A stretch of DNA of 64,000 bases from Martelella alba. GTDB lineage: Bacteria > Pseudomonadota > Gammaproteobacteria > Enterobacterales > Enterobacteriaceae. The position numbers and the translations under genes are program-made. Of this stretch, positions 10,224 through 20,579 are shown piece after piece (positions within the stretch are counted from its first letter, which is position 1; the number at the start of each line of letters is the position of its first letter). The notes beneath the pieces are model-generated. The model was not told where the DNA came from and did no database searches. It was given only the letters and a program-made list of their open reading frames with translations. The stretch spans positions 62,001-126,000 of the forward strand of contig NZ_SZPQ01000003.1 in assembly GCF_005217455.1 (NCBI RefSeq). Reading direction: 5' to 3'.

Positions 10224-10268
10224 CCGCTTATCCCGCTTATCCCGCTTATCCCGCTTATCCCGCTTGCC
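10224..10268 (+). repeat. Short tandem repeat, 9-base unit
   Basis: Four exact copies of CCGCTTATC run from 10224 to 10259, followed by a partial fifth copy. The array lies in the ycfP-ndh intergenic region, about 35 bases upstream of the FNR-like site. Confidence 0.9.
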
Positions 10269-10302
10269 GACGCGATGCAACTCAAAAAAGTTTGAGTATG
10301 AA

Positions 10303-10316
10303 TTGATATATATCAA
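10303..10316 (+). promoter_or_regulatory. FNR-binding site upstream of ndh
   Basis: The 14 bases TTGAT-ATAT-ATCAA match the FNR consensus TTGAT-N4-ATCAA perfectly. The centre lies about 134 bases before the ndh start. E. coli ndh is repressed anaerobically by FNR through sites in the same position, so oxygen control of the non-pumping dehydrogenase is probably conserved. Confidence 0.8.
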
Positions 10317-10443
10317 TTTTGGTATGACCAAATGACCTGACGTGTTAATCTTGCCTTTAGGAAAATCAAAGTAACGTAACCATGTGTAATATAAGGATAT
10401 TCATTATCTTTACTTAACGTTTGGTTTACATTTGGAGGTTGAT

Positions 10444-11748
10444 TTGTCTTCAATGCTGAAAAAAATCATCATCATCGGCGGCGGCGCCGGCGGTCTGGAG
10501 TTGGCAACCCGGCTGGGCAACCGGCTTGGCCGTAAGGGCCGGGCGGAAATCACCCTGGTGGATCGTAACCACAGCCATCTATGGAAACCGCTATTGCATG
10601 AGGTGGCGACCGGTTCGCTGGATGAAGGCGTCGACGCCATCAGTTACCTGGCCCATGCCCATAACCACCATTTCCATTTTCAACTGGGTACGCTAAGCGA
10701 TATCGATCGCGAAAGGAAAACCTGCCGGCTGGACGAGATCCGTGACAGTGCCGGCGAACTGCTGGTTCCGGTACGTTATTTGGACTATGACATTCTGGTC
10801 GTGGCCCTGGGCAGCGTTTCCAATGATTTCGGCACTCCCGGCGTTAAGGAACATTGCATATTTCTGGATAATCCGGCGCAAGCGCAGCATTTCCATAATA
10901 AAATGCTCAACCGGTTTTTGCGTTTCTCAAGCCAGTCCAGTGTTAACGAGCGTGTCAATATCGCCATTGTCGGCGGCGGCGCGACCGGCGTCGAACTGTC
11001 GGCGGAATTGCACAATGCCGTCCAGGAACTGCATGGCTACGGTTTTGAAAAAATCGACAATCAGGCGTTGAATGTGACGCTGATTGAGGCTGGAGAACGT
11101 ATCTTGCCGGCTTTGCCGACGCGGATTTCTTCCGCCGCGCACCAGGAATTGACGAAAATGGGCGTAAGGGTGTTGACCGGCACCACAATCACCCGCGCCG
11201 AGCCCGATGGACTGACCACCAAGGACGGCGAACGGATCCCGGCGGAACTGATGGTCTGGGCGGCCGGTATCAAGGCGCCGGACTTTATGCGGGATATCGC
11301 CGGTTTGGAGACCAATCGCGCCAACCAACTGGCGGTGAAAGCGACATTGCAAACCACGCGGGATCCGTTTATTTTCGCCATCGGCGATTGCGCCTCCTGT
11401 CCACAGGAAAATGGCCGGCCCGTTCCGCCGCGCGCCCAGGCGGCCCATCAAATGGCGACCCTGGCATATGGCAATATCTTGGCGATTCTGCAAACAAAGC
11501 CGCTGAAGCGCTACGTTTACCGCGATCATGGCTCTCTGGTTTCCCTTTCACGGTTTAGCACCGTCGGCAGCCTGATGGGCAATTTGATGCGCGGCTCCAT
11601 GATGATCGAAGGACGCATTGCCCGGGCGGTGTACATCTCCTTGTACCGCATGCACCAAATCGCCCTGCACGGCATGGTCAAAACCGGATTGATGATGCTG
11701 GTCGGCCGTATCAACCGGGTTATTCGACCGCATCTTAAACTGCACTGA
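10444..11748 (+). CDS. ndh: Type II NADH:quinone dehydrogenase
   Basis: A membrane-associated FAD enzyme that passes electrons from NADH to quinone without pumping protons. The FAD-binding GGGAGGLE lies near residues 12-19, the NADH-binding [15 protein letters not shown] near 180, and FAIGDCAS near 315. The C-terminal amphipathic segment ends in [10 protein letters not shown], nearly identical to E. coli. A TTG start at 10444 is chosen because GGAGG (10434-10438) is five bases upstream and the product then has 434 residues, as in E. coli; ATG 10453 is poorly spaced from it. Confidence 0.95.
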   Translation: MSSMLKKIIIIGGGAGGLELATRLGNRLGRKGRAEITLVDRNHSHLWKPLLHEVATGSLDEGVDAISYLAHAHNHHFHFQLGTLSDIDRERKTCRLDEIRDSAGELLVPVRYLDYDILVVALGSVSNDFGTPGVKEHCIFLDNPAQAQHFHNKMLNRFLRFSSQSSVNERVNIAIVGGGATGVELSAELHNAVQELHGYGFEKIDNQALNVTLIEAGERILPALPTRISSAAHQELTKMGVRVLTGTTITRAEPDGLTTKDGERIPAELMVWAAGIKAPDFMRDIAGLETNRANQLAVKATLQTTRDPFIFAIGDCASCPQENGRPVPPRAQAAHQMATLAYGNILAILQTKPLKRYVYRDHGSLVSLSRFSTVGSLMGNLMRGSMMIEGRIARAVYISLYRMHQIALHGMVKTGLMMLVGRINRVIRPHLKLH

Positions 11749-12051
11749 TGCCATTTGCCGGCCGGAAATCAGCTGGCGTCAGCATAAAATAGCCATCAGG
11801 GACGGAAATCGATTCAGAATTCTCTCAAAATTACTGTTACCGCGATGTTAAACGCCATTTTTAGCCGTTCGTCTGATTGCCGATATTGACATGACCGGGC
11901 AGACTCCACCTTACCGGGGCGTAAAGCGCGCGCCAGCCGTCCCGGCCCGGAACGGCAGTTTGGCGCCGCTCGCGGCGTCTCGTCCGGGGACGACCGGGGC
12001 CATGCCTCTGTTATCGGAGCGGTGCGCGCATTGATTCAAGGAGAACTTGCC
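11749..12051. other. Intergenic region ndh-ycfJ, no gene seen
   Basis: These 303 bases hold no convincing reading frame. The left half is AT-richer and could carry the ycfJ promoter. A ribosome site, CAAGGAG, lies just before the ycfJ ATG. Confidence 0.5.
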
Positions 12052-12597
12052 ATGAATAAATCGTTGTTAGCCGGCGTCGGCATAGGTATTGTGGCGGCTT
12101 CAGGTGTTGCGGCGGTCGCCGGGCTGGATGTTTTTACCTCCGGTCCCAAGTATGCGCAAGTCGTAACGGCCACGCCTATCAATGAAACCGTCAAAACCCC
12201 CCGCCAGCAGTGCCGTACCATCACGGTTACCCATCGCCGGCCGGTGCAGGACGAAAACAAAATCGCCGGTTCCCTGATAGGCGCCGTGGCGGGCGGGGTA
12301 TTGGGCCATCAGTTCGGCGGCGGGCACGGTAGGGATGTGGCGACGGTCGCCGGCGCCCTGGCGGGCGGTTACACGGGTAATCAACTCCAGGGCCGCATGC
12401 AGGATAATGACACCTACACCACCAATCAGCAGCGCTGCGAAACGGTATACGATAAGTCGCAAAAACTGCTTGGCTATGACGTCACTTATAAAATCGGCGA
12501 TGAGCAGGGTAAAATCCGCATGGATCACGATCCCGGCGCCAAGATCCCGCTGGACAGCCAAGGGCGCCTGGATCTGAACAAACAGACCGGCGCCTGA
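12052..12597 (+). CDS. ycfJ: Glycine-zipper protein YcfJ
   Basis: A 181-residue envelope protein of the YcfJ family with a glycine-zipper (17 kDa antigen-like) segment; function unknown. A hydrophobic N-terminal signal/anchor (about residues 3-22) precedes CRTITVTHRRPVQDENKI and the glycine-rich zipper GAVAGGVLGHQFGGGHG near 85-105. The ATG at 12052 has a good ribosome site and gives the E. coli-like start MNKSLLAGVGIG. It converges with mfd. Confidence 0.9.
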   Translation: MNKSLLAGVGIGIVAASGVAAVAGLDVFTSGPKYAQVVTATPINETVKTPRQQCRTITVTHRRPVQDENKIAGSLIGAVAGGVLGHQFGGGHGRDVATVAGALAGGYTGNQLQGRMQDNDTYTTNQQRCETVYDKSQKLLGYDVTYKIGDEQGKIRMDHDPGAKIPLDSQGRLDLNKQTGA

Positions 12598-12761
12598 TGC
12601 GCGCCACACCGCCTTTTCCGGGCCGCGGCCATGGACCCGCCGATTCAGCAGACAACGCTGGCCGGCGGGACCAGCGGACCCACCGGCGTTAGCCCACAGC
12701 GCCGGCGGCGAAACGGGCGAACGTCCGCCAACCGTAACGGCCGCGCCTCGGCGCGCTATCC

Positions 12762-15700
12762 TCAGGCCGGCAGGCAATGCCTGTGTAAGTCTTCCAGCAA
12801 TTGGCGAATGGACTCAAGGCGGGCGGGCCGCTCGGACAACGGCTTGACGAATTTCAACCGAGTCGGCCCATCAAGGCGGTAGGTTCTGGGATCCTGCTGC
12901 AACAAGCCGATAAGATAGCCGGGATCCACGCGGTTTTTCTCGCTGAATTCCAGGAAGCCGCCTTTTTCATTGCCCTCAATGCGTTTGATGCCAAGTGTGC
13001 GGGCCAACTGCCGTAATACCGCGATATCCAGCAGATGCCGGGCCGGGTCGGGCAGTCGGCCGAAACGGTCGATAAGCTCCACTTTCAGTTCCTCGATTTC
13101 CCGCTCATCCCGAGCGCTGGCGATACGCTTATAAAACGACAGGCGCGTATTGACGTCCGGGATAAAATCTTCCGGCAGCAGGGCGGGCATGCGCAGCTCG
13201 ACATCGGTTTGCTGGTTGGTCAGATCTTCCAGCGAAGGTTCCCGGCCGGCTTTCAGCGCATCCACCGCGCTTTCCAATAGTTCCATATACAGCGAAAACC
13301 CGACGGTTTCCATCTGGCCGCTTTGGTCTTCTCCAAGCAGTTCGCCGGCGCCGCGGATTTCCAGATCATGGGTCGCCAGGGCGAAACCGGCGCCCAAATC
13401 CTCCAGGGAGGCTATGGCCTCCAGCCGTTTGTGCGCATCCTGGCTCATGGCCTTGGGCGGCGGCGTCAGCAAATAGGCATAAGCCTGATGGTGGGAACGC
13501 CCGACCCGTCCGCGCAATTGATGCAACTGCGCCAGGCCGAAATGATCGGCCCGTTCGATAATAATGGTATTGGCATTGGCGATATCAATGCCGGTTTCGA
13601 TAATGGTGGTGCAGACCAGCACATTGAAACGCTGGTGGTGGAAATCGTTCATCACCCGTTCCAGGTCCCGCTCGCGCATTTGGCCGTGACCAATGGCGAT
13701 ACGGGCCTCCGGCACCAAATCCTGTAGGCGGCGGGCGGCCTTTTCGATATTTTCCACATCATTATACAGATAATAGACCTGGCCGCCGCGCAACACTTCG
13801 CGCAGGATAGCCTCGCGTACCACCAGGCTATCGTATTCGCGGACAAAGGTCTTCACCGCCAAACGGCGAGCCGGCGGCGTGGCGATAATCGACAAATCGC
13901 GCATGCCGCTCATTGCCATATTCAAGGTACGCGGGATGGGCGTGGCGGTCAGGGTCAGGATATCCACGTCGGCGCGCATTGCCTTGATGCGCTCTTTGTG
14001 GCGCACGCCGAAACGGTGTTCCTCGTCCACGATGAGCAGGCCGAGATCGCGCCAGCGGATATCGTTTTGCAAGAGTTTATGCGTGCCTATCAGGATATCC
14101 ACCTTGCCCTCGGCGGTGTCTTCCAGCACCTGGGCTTGATCTTTGGCGCTGCGAAACCGCGAAATCATCTCGATGCGCACCGGCCAATTGGCGAAGCGAT
14201 CGCGGAAATTATCGAAATGCTGCTGCGCCAGCAGAGTCGTGGGTACCAGTACCGCCACCTGCTTGTGGTTTTCAATGGCCAGAAACGCGGCTCGCATCGC
14301 CACTTCGGTTTTGCCGAACCCCACATCGCCGCACACCAGGCGATCCATGGCCAGCGGTCGACACATGTCACCAAGCACGGCGTTGATGGCCTGAGCCTGA
14401 TCGGGGGTGGGTTCGAAAGGAAAACCCTCGCAAAAGAGTTGGTAATTCTCGCGGTTGTGCCGAAAGGCGAAGCCTACTTTGGCCGCTCTCTGGGCATAGA
14501 TATCCAGCAGTTCGGCCGCGACATCGCGTACCCGCTCCGCCGCTTTTTGGCGGGCGCGGGTCCAGGCATCGCCGCCAAGTTTGTGCAACGGCGCGTTTTC
14601 TTCCGTACCCCCGGCATAGCGGCTTATCAGATGCAGCGAGGAAACCGGCACATACAGTTTGTCATCGCCGGCATAATTCAAAATCAGGTATTCCGCCTTA
14701 ATGCCGCCGGCTTCCAGGGTTGTCATGCCGGCATAGCGACCCACGCCGTGTTCCAGATGCACCACCGGCTGGCCTGGGCGCAGTTCCGCCAGGTTGCGGA
14801 TAAGCGTATCGGCATTGATGGTCCGACGGTTGTCCTGACGCCTGCGGCTGACCCGTTCCCCCAGCAGATCCCCTTCGCAGATAAGGGCAATGCCGTGGTA
14901 GTTATCGATAAAGCCGCGCTCGCTGGCGCCGATGATGAGATAGCTGCCGGCTTGTTCGGCCTTGTCAAGCCTGTCTATCAGGCGGGGGCCCAGTTTAATG
15001 CGGGCCAATAACTCCTGCAGCGTTTCCCGCCGGCCCTCGCTTTCCACTGAAAACACGATCCGGCCGTCGAACTGCTCGCAAAACCGGCGCAATTTGTCCA
15101 GCGGCGCCTTGCTCTGGGCATCCACCGCCAGATCGGGCAGGACCTGGTAATCCAAATTGACATTCAGCGATTTGTCGGCCAGCGCCTCGCCGGTCATCTG
15201 AACCCGCGGCCAGGCTTTCAGCTCGCCAAACAGGTCATCGACCCGCAGCCACAGCGTTTCCGGCGCCATTAGCGGCCGCATCGGGTCGACGCCGCGGCTT
15301 TCATAACGTTGGCAGATGTCCTGCCAGAACCGCTGGGCGCCGGTGTCCAGGTCGCCGGTATTGATAAGCAGGGTATTGGCCGGCAGATAACTAAACAGCG
15401 CCGGCAGCGGTTCGCTGAAAAATAGCGGCTGCCAGTACTCAATACCGGCCGGCAGCGTGCCTTTACTGACCTGCTGATAAATGTTTTCCGCGTCGCGCCG
15501 GACTTCGAATAACTCACGCCATTGGCTGCGAAACAGTTCAATGGCGGCCTTATCGGTGGGAAATTCATGGGCCGGCAGCAGATCTATTCGCGCAACTTCT
15601 TGCAGTGTTCGCTGACTGTCCACGTCAAAAATTCGCAGGCTATCTATCTCGTCGTCAAAAAAATCGATCCGGTAGGGCTCCTCGCTCCCCATGGGATACA

Positions 15701-16211
15701 AATCGAGCAGGGCGCCCCGGGTGGCGAATTCCCCATGCTCCAGCACCTGGTCAACGGCCCGGTAGCCGGCCTGTTCTAACTGCCCGCGCAGTCTGTCGCG
15801 CGATAGGCGCTGGCCCTTTTTCATCACCAGGGCATGGCCGTGGAGAAACGAATGGGGGCATACCCGTTGCATCAGTGTGTTGATCGGCAGGATAATGATC
15901 CCGCGTTCCATGCCCGGTAATTGATAGAGCGTGGATAACCGATCGGAAATAATTTCCTGATGCGGGGAAAAATTGTCGTAAGGCAGGGTTTCCCAGTCGG
16001 GCAGGGTAATGACCGGCTGACGGGTAAACTGGCGGATTTCGTCATGCAGACGCAGGGCGTTTTGCATATCGGGGGCGATGAGCATGACGGGACCGGCATA
16101 GCGTTCGGCAATGGCGGCGCACTCCACCGCGCAGGCGGCGCCGGTCAACTGGCCCAGTACTCGCCGCTCACCGGGGCGTGCGGGTAAGTTATAACGATAG
16201 TGTTCGGACAT
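12762..16211 (-). CDS. mfd: Transcription-repair coupling factor Mfd
   Basis: Mfd displaces RNA polymerase stalled at DNA lesions and recruits UvrA. The 1149-residue protein matches E. coli (1148). It has an N-terminal UvrB-like region, an RNA polymerase-interacting domain around residues 480-550 (VHLEHGVGRYAG), and a RecG-like motor with Walker A GDVGFGKTE, DEEHRFGV and TATPIPRTLNMAMSG. The C-terminal TRCF domain with LPEDFIPDVNTRLSFYKR follows. It is divergent from lolC across about 210 bases. Confidence 0.97.
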   Translation of the reverse strand: MSEHYRYNLPARPGERRVLGQLTGAACAVECAAIAERYAGPVMLIAPDMQNALRLHDEIRQFTRQPVITLPDWETLPYDNFSPHQEIISDRLSTLYQLPGMERGIIILPINTLMQRVCPHSFLHGHALVMKKGQRLSRDRLRGQLEQAGYRAVDQVLEHGEFATRGALLDLYPMGSEEPYRIDFFDDEIDSLRIFDVDSQRTLQEVARIDLLPAHEFPTDKAAIELFRSQWRELFEVRRDAENIYQQVSKGTLPAGIEYWQPLFFSEPLPALFSYLPANTLLINTGDLDTGAQRFWQDICQRYESRGVDPMRPLMAPETLWLRVDDLFGELKAWPRVQMTGEALADKSLNVNLDYQVLPDLAVDAQSKAPLDKLRRFCEQFDGRIVFSVESEGRRETLQELLARIKLGPRLIDRLDKAEQAGSYLIIGASERGFIDNYHGIALICEGDLLGERVSRRRQDNRRTINADTLIRNLAELRPGQPVVHLEHGVGRYAGMTTLEAGGIKAEYLILNYAGDDKLYVPVSSLHLISRYAGGTEENAPLHKLGGDAWTRARQKAAERVRDVAAELLDIYAQRAAKVGFAFRHNRENYQLFCEGFPFEPTPDQAQAINAVLGDMCRPLAMDRLVCGDVGFGKTEVAMRAAFLAIENHKQVAVLVPTTLLAQQHFDNFRDRFANWPVRIEMISRFRSAKDQAQVLEDTAEGKVDILIGTHKLLQNDIRWRDLGLLIVDEEHRFGVRHKERIKAMRADVDILTLTATPIPRTLNMAMSGMRDLSIIATPPARRLAVKTFVREYDSLVVREAILREVLRGGQVYYLYNDVENIEKAARRLQDLVPEARIAIGHGQMRERDLERVMNDFHHQRFNVLVCTTIIETGIDIANANTIIIERADHFGLAQLHQLRGRVGRSHHQAYAYLLTPPPKAMSQDAHKRLEAIASLEDLGAGFALATHDLEIRGAGELLGEDQSGQMETVGFSLYMELLESAVDALKAGREPSLEDLTNQQTDVELRMPALLPEDFIPDVNTRLSFYKRIASARDEREIEELKVELIDRFGRLPDPARHLLDIAVLRQLARTLGIKRIEGNEKGGFLEFSEKNRVDPGYLIGLLQQDPRTYRLDGPTRLKFVKPLSERPARLESIRQLLEDLHRHCLPA

Positions 16212-16422
16212 AAACAGTGGTCAGATCTCTTCTCTTGCGTTTGACGGCCTTTTCAGCACGGCCTGTGGCGAAGCGGTTGCGCGCCAGGCATGATGGCGTA
16301 TGTTCGGCGACCAGACAAGAATAAAAGCCGGTTTCGGCGATGGTTAATGGTTCCCTTAAACGGCACGACACTTTATTATCCTTGATCACTTTGCTTTGGC
16401 AACCGCATCCAAACGGAATTCC

Positions 16423-17625
16423 ATGTATCAACCTGTCGCATTATATATCGGCCTGCGCTACATGCGCGGACGGGCATCGGACCGATTCGGGCGTTTCGTC
16501 TCCTGGCTTTCCACCATCGGCATTACTCTCGGCGTCATGGCGCTGGTGACCGTGCTTTCGGTGATGAACGGTTTTGAGCGCGAACTGGAGAATAACATTC
16601 TCGGGGTTATGCCGCAGGCGCTGCTTACCACCCCTCAGGGTTCGCTGGATCCTAAACGTATTCCCGCCTCGGTGCCAGAAAGACTTTCCGGCGTAAGGCA
16701 AGTGGCCCCCTTGACCACTGGCGATGTGGTATTGCAAAGCGCCCGTAGCGTGGCGGTAGGCGTTATGTTGGGCGTCAACCCCGGCGATCCGGAGCCTCTG
16801 GCCCGTTATCTGTCCAATGTCGGCATGGATGCGCTGCAACCGGGTGGTTATCAAGTGATTTTGGGCGAGCAGCTCGCCAGCCAACTGGGCGTCAAACGCG
16901 GCGACCCGGTGCGCGTGATGGTGCCGGGCGCCAGCCAGTTCACGCCCATGGGCCGTATTCCCAGCCAACGGTTGTTTACCGTCGCCGGCACGTTCGCCGC
17001 CAACAGCGAGGTGGACGGATACGAATTGTTGGTTAACCAGCAAGACGCTTCCCGCCTGATGCGCTATCCGCTGGGCAATATCACCGGTTGGCGTTTGTGG
17101 CTGAACAAGCCGCTGGAGGTGGACACCGTCAGCCGGCAGCCATTACCGCCCGGCACGGAGTGGAAAGACTGGCGGGAGCGCCAGGGCGAGCTGTTTCAGG
17201 CGGTGCGCATGGAAAAAAACATGATGGGTTTGCTGCTGAGTCTTATTGTGGCGGTGGCGGCGTTCAATATCATCACGTCGCTGAGTTTGCTGGTGATGGA
17301 AAAACAAGGCGAGGTGGCGATTTTGCAAACGCTCGGCTTGACCCGCCGGCAGGTGATGCTGGTGTTTATGGTACAGGGGGCCGGGGCCGGCATTATCGGC
17401 GCGCTGCTGGGGACCGGCCTGGGCGTGCTGCTGGCCGGGCAGTTGAATAATTTGTTGCCGGTGATTGGCAGCTTTCTCGACGGCGCGGCCCTGCCGGTGG
17501 CAATCGATCCTTTGCAGGTCTCCGTTATCGCCGTGGCGGCGATGGCGGTGGCGCTGTTATCCACGCTGTATCCTTCCTGGCGCGCGGCCGCCGTTCATCC
17601 CGCTGAGGCTTTACGCTATGAATAA
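16423..17625 (+). CDS. lolC: Lipoprotein-releasing system permease LolC
   Basis: An inner-membrane subunit of LolCDE, which extracts outer-membrane lipoproteins and hands them to LolA. The 400-residue protein has an N-terminal membrane span around residues 25-50, a large periplasmic domain with [15 protein letters not shown] (the LolA-docking hook region), and three C-terminal spans (FtsX family). ATG 16423 gives the conserved [17 protein letters not shown]. It overlaps lolD by 8 bases. Confidence 0.97.
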   Translation: MYQPVALYIGLRYMRGRASDRFGRFVSWLSTIGITLGVMALVTVLSVMNGFERELENNILGVMPQALLTTPQGSLDPKRIPASVPERLSGVRQVAPLTTGDVVLQSARSVAVGVMLGVNPGDPEPLARYLSNVGMDALQPGGYQVILGEQLASQLGVKRGDPVRVMVPGASQFTPMGRIPSQRLFTVAGTFAANSEVDGYELLVNQQDASRLMRYPLGNITGWRLWLNKPLEVDTVSRQPLPPGTEWKDWRERQGELFQAVRMEKNMMGLLLSLIVAVAAFNIITSLSLLVMEKQGEVAILQTLGLTRRQVMLVFMVQGAGAGIIGALLGTGLGVLLAGQLNNLLPVIGSFLDGAALPVAIDPLQVSVIAVAAMAVALLSTLYPSWRAAAVHPAEALRYE

Positions 17626-18328
17626 TCATGAACTTTTATTGCAGTGTAACCAATTGAGCAAGCGTTACCAGGAAGGCCATCTGTTCACCGACGTCCTGCG
17701 CGACGTGACCTTTTCGCTGCGAACCGGCGAGATGATGGCGATAGTCGGCAGTTCCGGCTCAGGAAAAAGCACTTTGCTGCATTTGCTCGGCGGTCTGGAT
17801 CAGCCCACCGCCGGCGAGGTGATTTTCGAGGGACGCCGGCTTGGCGACCTGTCGTCGCAAGCCCGGGCGGAAGTCCGCAACCGCCGTCTGGGGTTTATCT
17901 ATCAGTTCCATCATTTACTGCCTGATTTTACCGCTCTGGAAAATGTCGCCATGCCGTTGCTGATAGGCGGCGTCCAGCCGCAACAGGCCAGCGAGGCGGC
18001 GCACGACATGTTGGCGTCGGTGGGCCTGGAAAAACGCGGCAGACACCGCCCCGCCGAATTGTCCGGCGGCGAGCGCCAGCGGGTGGCCATCGCCCGGGCG
18101 TTGGTGAACCATCCGGCGCTGGTACTGGCGGATGAACCCACCGGCAATCTGGATCAACGTACCGCCGACAGTATTTTTGAATTGCTGGGCGAGCTGAATA
18201 TGCGTCAGGGGACGGCGTTTCTGGTGGTCACCCATGATTTGCATCTGGCGCGGCGGCTTAACCGGCAACTGGAAATGCGCGATGGGAAATTGTGGACGGA
18301 CGGCGATTTACTGGGAGCGCAGGCATGA
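17618..18328 (+). CDS. lolD: Lipoprotein-releasing system ATPase LolD
   Basis: The cytoplasmic ATPase of LolCDE. Walker [10 protein letters not shown] lies near residues 44-52, the signature LSGGERQR near 149, and Walker [13 protein letters not shown] near 170. The LolD-specific [22 protein letters not shown] is present. The start is set at ATG 17618, inside the lolC end, giving 236 residues (E. coli 233). An upstream extension would run through the lolC frame and has no support. The stop shares ATGA with lolE. Confidence 0.97.
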   Translation: MNNHELLLQCNQLSKRYQEGHLFTDVLRDVTFSLRTGEMMAIVGSSGSGKSTLLHLLGGLDQPTAGEVIFEGRRLGDLSSQARAEVRNRRLGFIYQFHHLLPDFTALENVAMPLLIGGVQPQQASEAAHDMLASVGLEKRGRHRPAELSGGERQRVAIARALVNHPALVLADEPTGNLDQRTADSIFELLGELNMRQGTAFLVVTHDLHLARRLNRQLEMRDGKLWTDGDLLGAQA

Positions 18329-19572
18329 TTGGCGTGCCGCTTTCATTGCAGATAGCGCTGCGTTTTAGCCGGGGGCGGCGGCGCGGCGGAATGGTGTCGC
18401 TGATTTCGGTTATCTCCACCATCGGTATCGCGCTGGGGGTGGCGGTATTGATTATCGGCCTGTCCGCCATGAACGGTTTCGAGCGCGAGCTGAATAACCG
18501 GATTCTGGCGGTGGTGCCTCACGGGGAGATCTCCCCGGTTAATCCGCCGTTTACCGACTGGCCGGCTATTCTGGCCCGGATTGAAAAAGTGCCGGGTATC
18601 GTGGCGGCGGCGCCTTACGTTAATTTCACCGGACTCATTGAGCGGGATGATAAACTCAAGGCCGTGGAAGTTCGAGGGGTGAATCCGCAACAGGAATCCC
18701 GCCTGAGCGCTTTGCCGAAATTTGTGCAAGATGGCGCCTGGGCGACCTTCGCCGCCGGCAAACACCAGGTTATCATTGGTCAGGGCGTGGCGCAGGCGCT
18801 GAATGTCAAACGGGGCGACTGGTTGACTATCATGATCCCCAATAGCGATCCGCAAAAGAAACTGCTGGAGCCTAAACGGATCCGTTTGCAGGTCAGCGGG
18901 ATCCTGGCGCTTAGCGGCCAGCTTGACCATAGCTTCGCCATGGTGCCGCTGGCCGACGCGCAGTCTTACCTGGATATGGGCCAGGACATCGGCGGTATCG
19001 CCATCAAGGTGGACAATCCCTTTATCGCCAACAAGCTGGTGCGGGATGCCGGCGAGGTCACCCGCAGTTATGTTTATATCCGCAGTTGGATCGGCACCTA
19101 CGGTTATATGTATCGCGATATCCAGATGATCCGGGCGATTATGTACCTGGCGATGGTACTGGTTATAGGCGTTGCCTGTTTCAACATTGTCTCCACACTG
19201 GTCATGGCGGTAAAAGATAAGAGCGAGGATATCGCCATCTTGCGCACCTTGGGGGCTAAAGACCGGCTGACCCGTGCTATTTTTATCTGGTACGGTTTGC
19301 TGGCGGGTCTGACCGGCAGCGTCAGCGGTGTGGTGGTCGGCGTGGCGGTGGCGTTGAATTTAACCGCGTTGATAAAGGGTATTGAACATGTGTTGGGCCA
19401 CAAGTTGCTTTCCGGCGATATTTATTATATCGATTTTCTGCCCACCGAACTGCATTGGCTGGATGTGGCCGTGGTGCTCTGTACCGCGTTGCTGCTCAGT
19501 CTGCTGGCGAGCTGGTACCCGGCCCGGCGCGCCAGTCGCATCGATCCGGCGCGGGTACTCAGTGGTCAGTAG
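18325..19572 (+). CDS. lolE: Lipoprotein-releasing system permease LolE
   Basis: The second FtsX-type subunit of LolCDE, which forms the lipoprotein entry site. The 415-residue protein has one N-terminal span (about residues 20-45), a periplasmic domain and three C-terminal spans, and ends with [20 protein letters not shown]. The start at 18325 overlaps the lolD stop as ATGA. E. coli has nagK next; here cobB follows after 23 bases and nagK is absent. Confidence 0.97.
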   Translation: MIGVPLSLQIALRFSRGRRRGGMVSLISVISTIGIALGVAVLIIGLSAMNGFERELNNRILAVVPHGEISPVNPPFTDWPAILARIEKVPGIVAAAPYVNFTGLIERDDKLKAVEVRGVNPQQESRLSALPKFVQDGAWATFAAGKHQVIIGQGVAQALNVKRGDWLTIMIPNSDPQKKLLEPKRIRLQVSGILALSGQLDHSFAMVPLADAQSYLDMGQDIGGIAIKVDNPFIANKLVRDAGEVTRSYVYIRSWIGTYGYMYRDIQMIRAIMYLAMVLVIGVACFNIVSTLVMAVKDKSEDIAILRTLGAKDRLTRAIFIWYGLLAGLTGSVSGVVVGVAVALNLTALIKGIEHVLGHKLLSGDIYYIDFLPTELHWLDVAVVLCTALLLSLLASWYPARRASRIDPARVLSGQ

Positions 19573-19595
19573 ATTGGCATTAAGGAAGCAGCGGC

Positions 19596-20426
19596 ATGCG
19601 TAAACATCGTCGATTAATCCGCTTTCGTAAAAATAAACGGATCAGGCAACAACGGTTGCGATCGGCTATTTTTCATCGGGATTTTATGGCGATCACCAAA
19701 ATGAAAAAACCTTATGTTGTCGTTTTAACCGGGGCGGGGATCTCCGCTGAATCGGGTATCAGGACGTTCCGAGCCGCCGACGGTCTTTGGGAGGAGCATC
19801 GGGTGGAGGATGTGGCCACGCCGGAAGGTTTTCAGCGCGACCCGCAACTGGTGCAGGCATTTTACAATGCCCGTCGCCGGCAATTGCAACAACCGGGCGT
19901 CGAACCCAACGCCGCTCATCGCGCCTTGGCGGAACTGGAGCAGGCACTGGGCGATCATTTTCTGCTGGTGACGCAGAATATCGACAATTTGCATGAACGG
20001 GCCGGCAACCGGCGCATCATTCACATGCACGGCGAACTGCTCAAGGTGCGTTGCGTGCAAAGCGGCCAGATCATCGAGTGGACCGGCGACGTCACTGAAA
20101 ACGATCGCTGCCATTGTTGCCAGTTTCCGGCGGTGTTGCGTCCGCATGTGGTCTGGTTCGGCGAAATGCCGCTGGGGATGGATGACATTTATGCGGCGCT
20201 GGCCCGCGCGGACTATTTCCTGGCAATCGGCACGTCCGGTCACGTCTATCCGGCCGCCGGTTTTGTCCACGAAGCGCGTTTGCACGGCGCCAGAACCGTG
20301 GAGCTGAATCTGGAGCCCAGTCAGGTGGAAAGCCAATTCGAGGAGCACTGTTACGGCCCGGCCAGCGAATGCGTTCCCGCTTATGTGACACGATTTCTCG
20401 AGGGGCTGGTGAAACAGCGGGGATAA
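19596..20426 (+). CDS. cobB: NAD-dependent protein deacylase CobB (sirtuin)
   Basis: The bacterial class-III sirtuin that removes acetyl and succinyl groups from lysines. A basic N-terminal extension (about residues 1-35) as in E. coli CobB precedes the NAD-binding [28 protein letters not shown], the catalytic-histidine segment [11 protein letters not shown] and the zinc cysteines including CHCC follow. FYNARRRQ keeps the Tyr and Arg that favour succinyl-lysine. It sits directly after lolE, and pepT is next. Confidence 0.95.
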   Translation: MRKHRRLIRFRKNKRIRQQRLRSAIFHRDFMAITKMKKPYVVVLTGAGISAESGIRTFRAADGLWEEHRVEDVATPEGFQRDPQLVQAFYNARRRQLQQPGVEPNAAHRALAELEQALGDHFLLVTQNIDNLHERAGNRRIIHMHGELLKVRCVQSGQIIEWTGDVTENDRCHCCQFPAVLRPHVVWFGEMPLGMDDIYAALARADYFLAIGTSGHVYPAAGFVHEARLHGARTVELNLEPSQVESQFEEHCYGPASECVPAYVTRFLEGLVKQRG

Positions 20427-20579
20427 AGGCCGTTGAATCCTTCGTGGCAGGGCGAGAGACATCAGGGGAGAATGTGGCGGCTTTTTTTCTTTGCCAAAAC
20501 AGCGAAAAATGACCTGACACAATATTTGCCGAATCGACGCTACCCATAATAGATATCCGAGACCTGACAGGCGGATGAC

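Noticed and set aside
13998-15011. A 337-codon plus-strand frame inside mfd.
   Set aside because: It is antisense to the intact Mfd helicase domain and has no similarity of its own; long antisense frames are expected in GC-rich genes.
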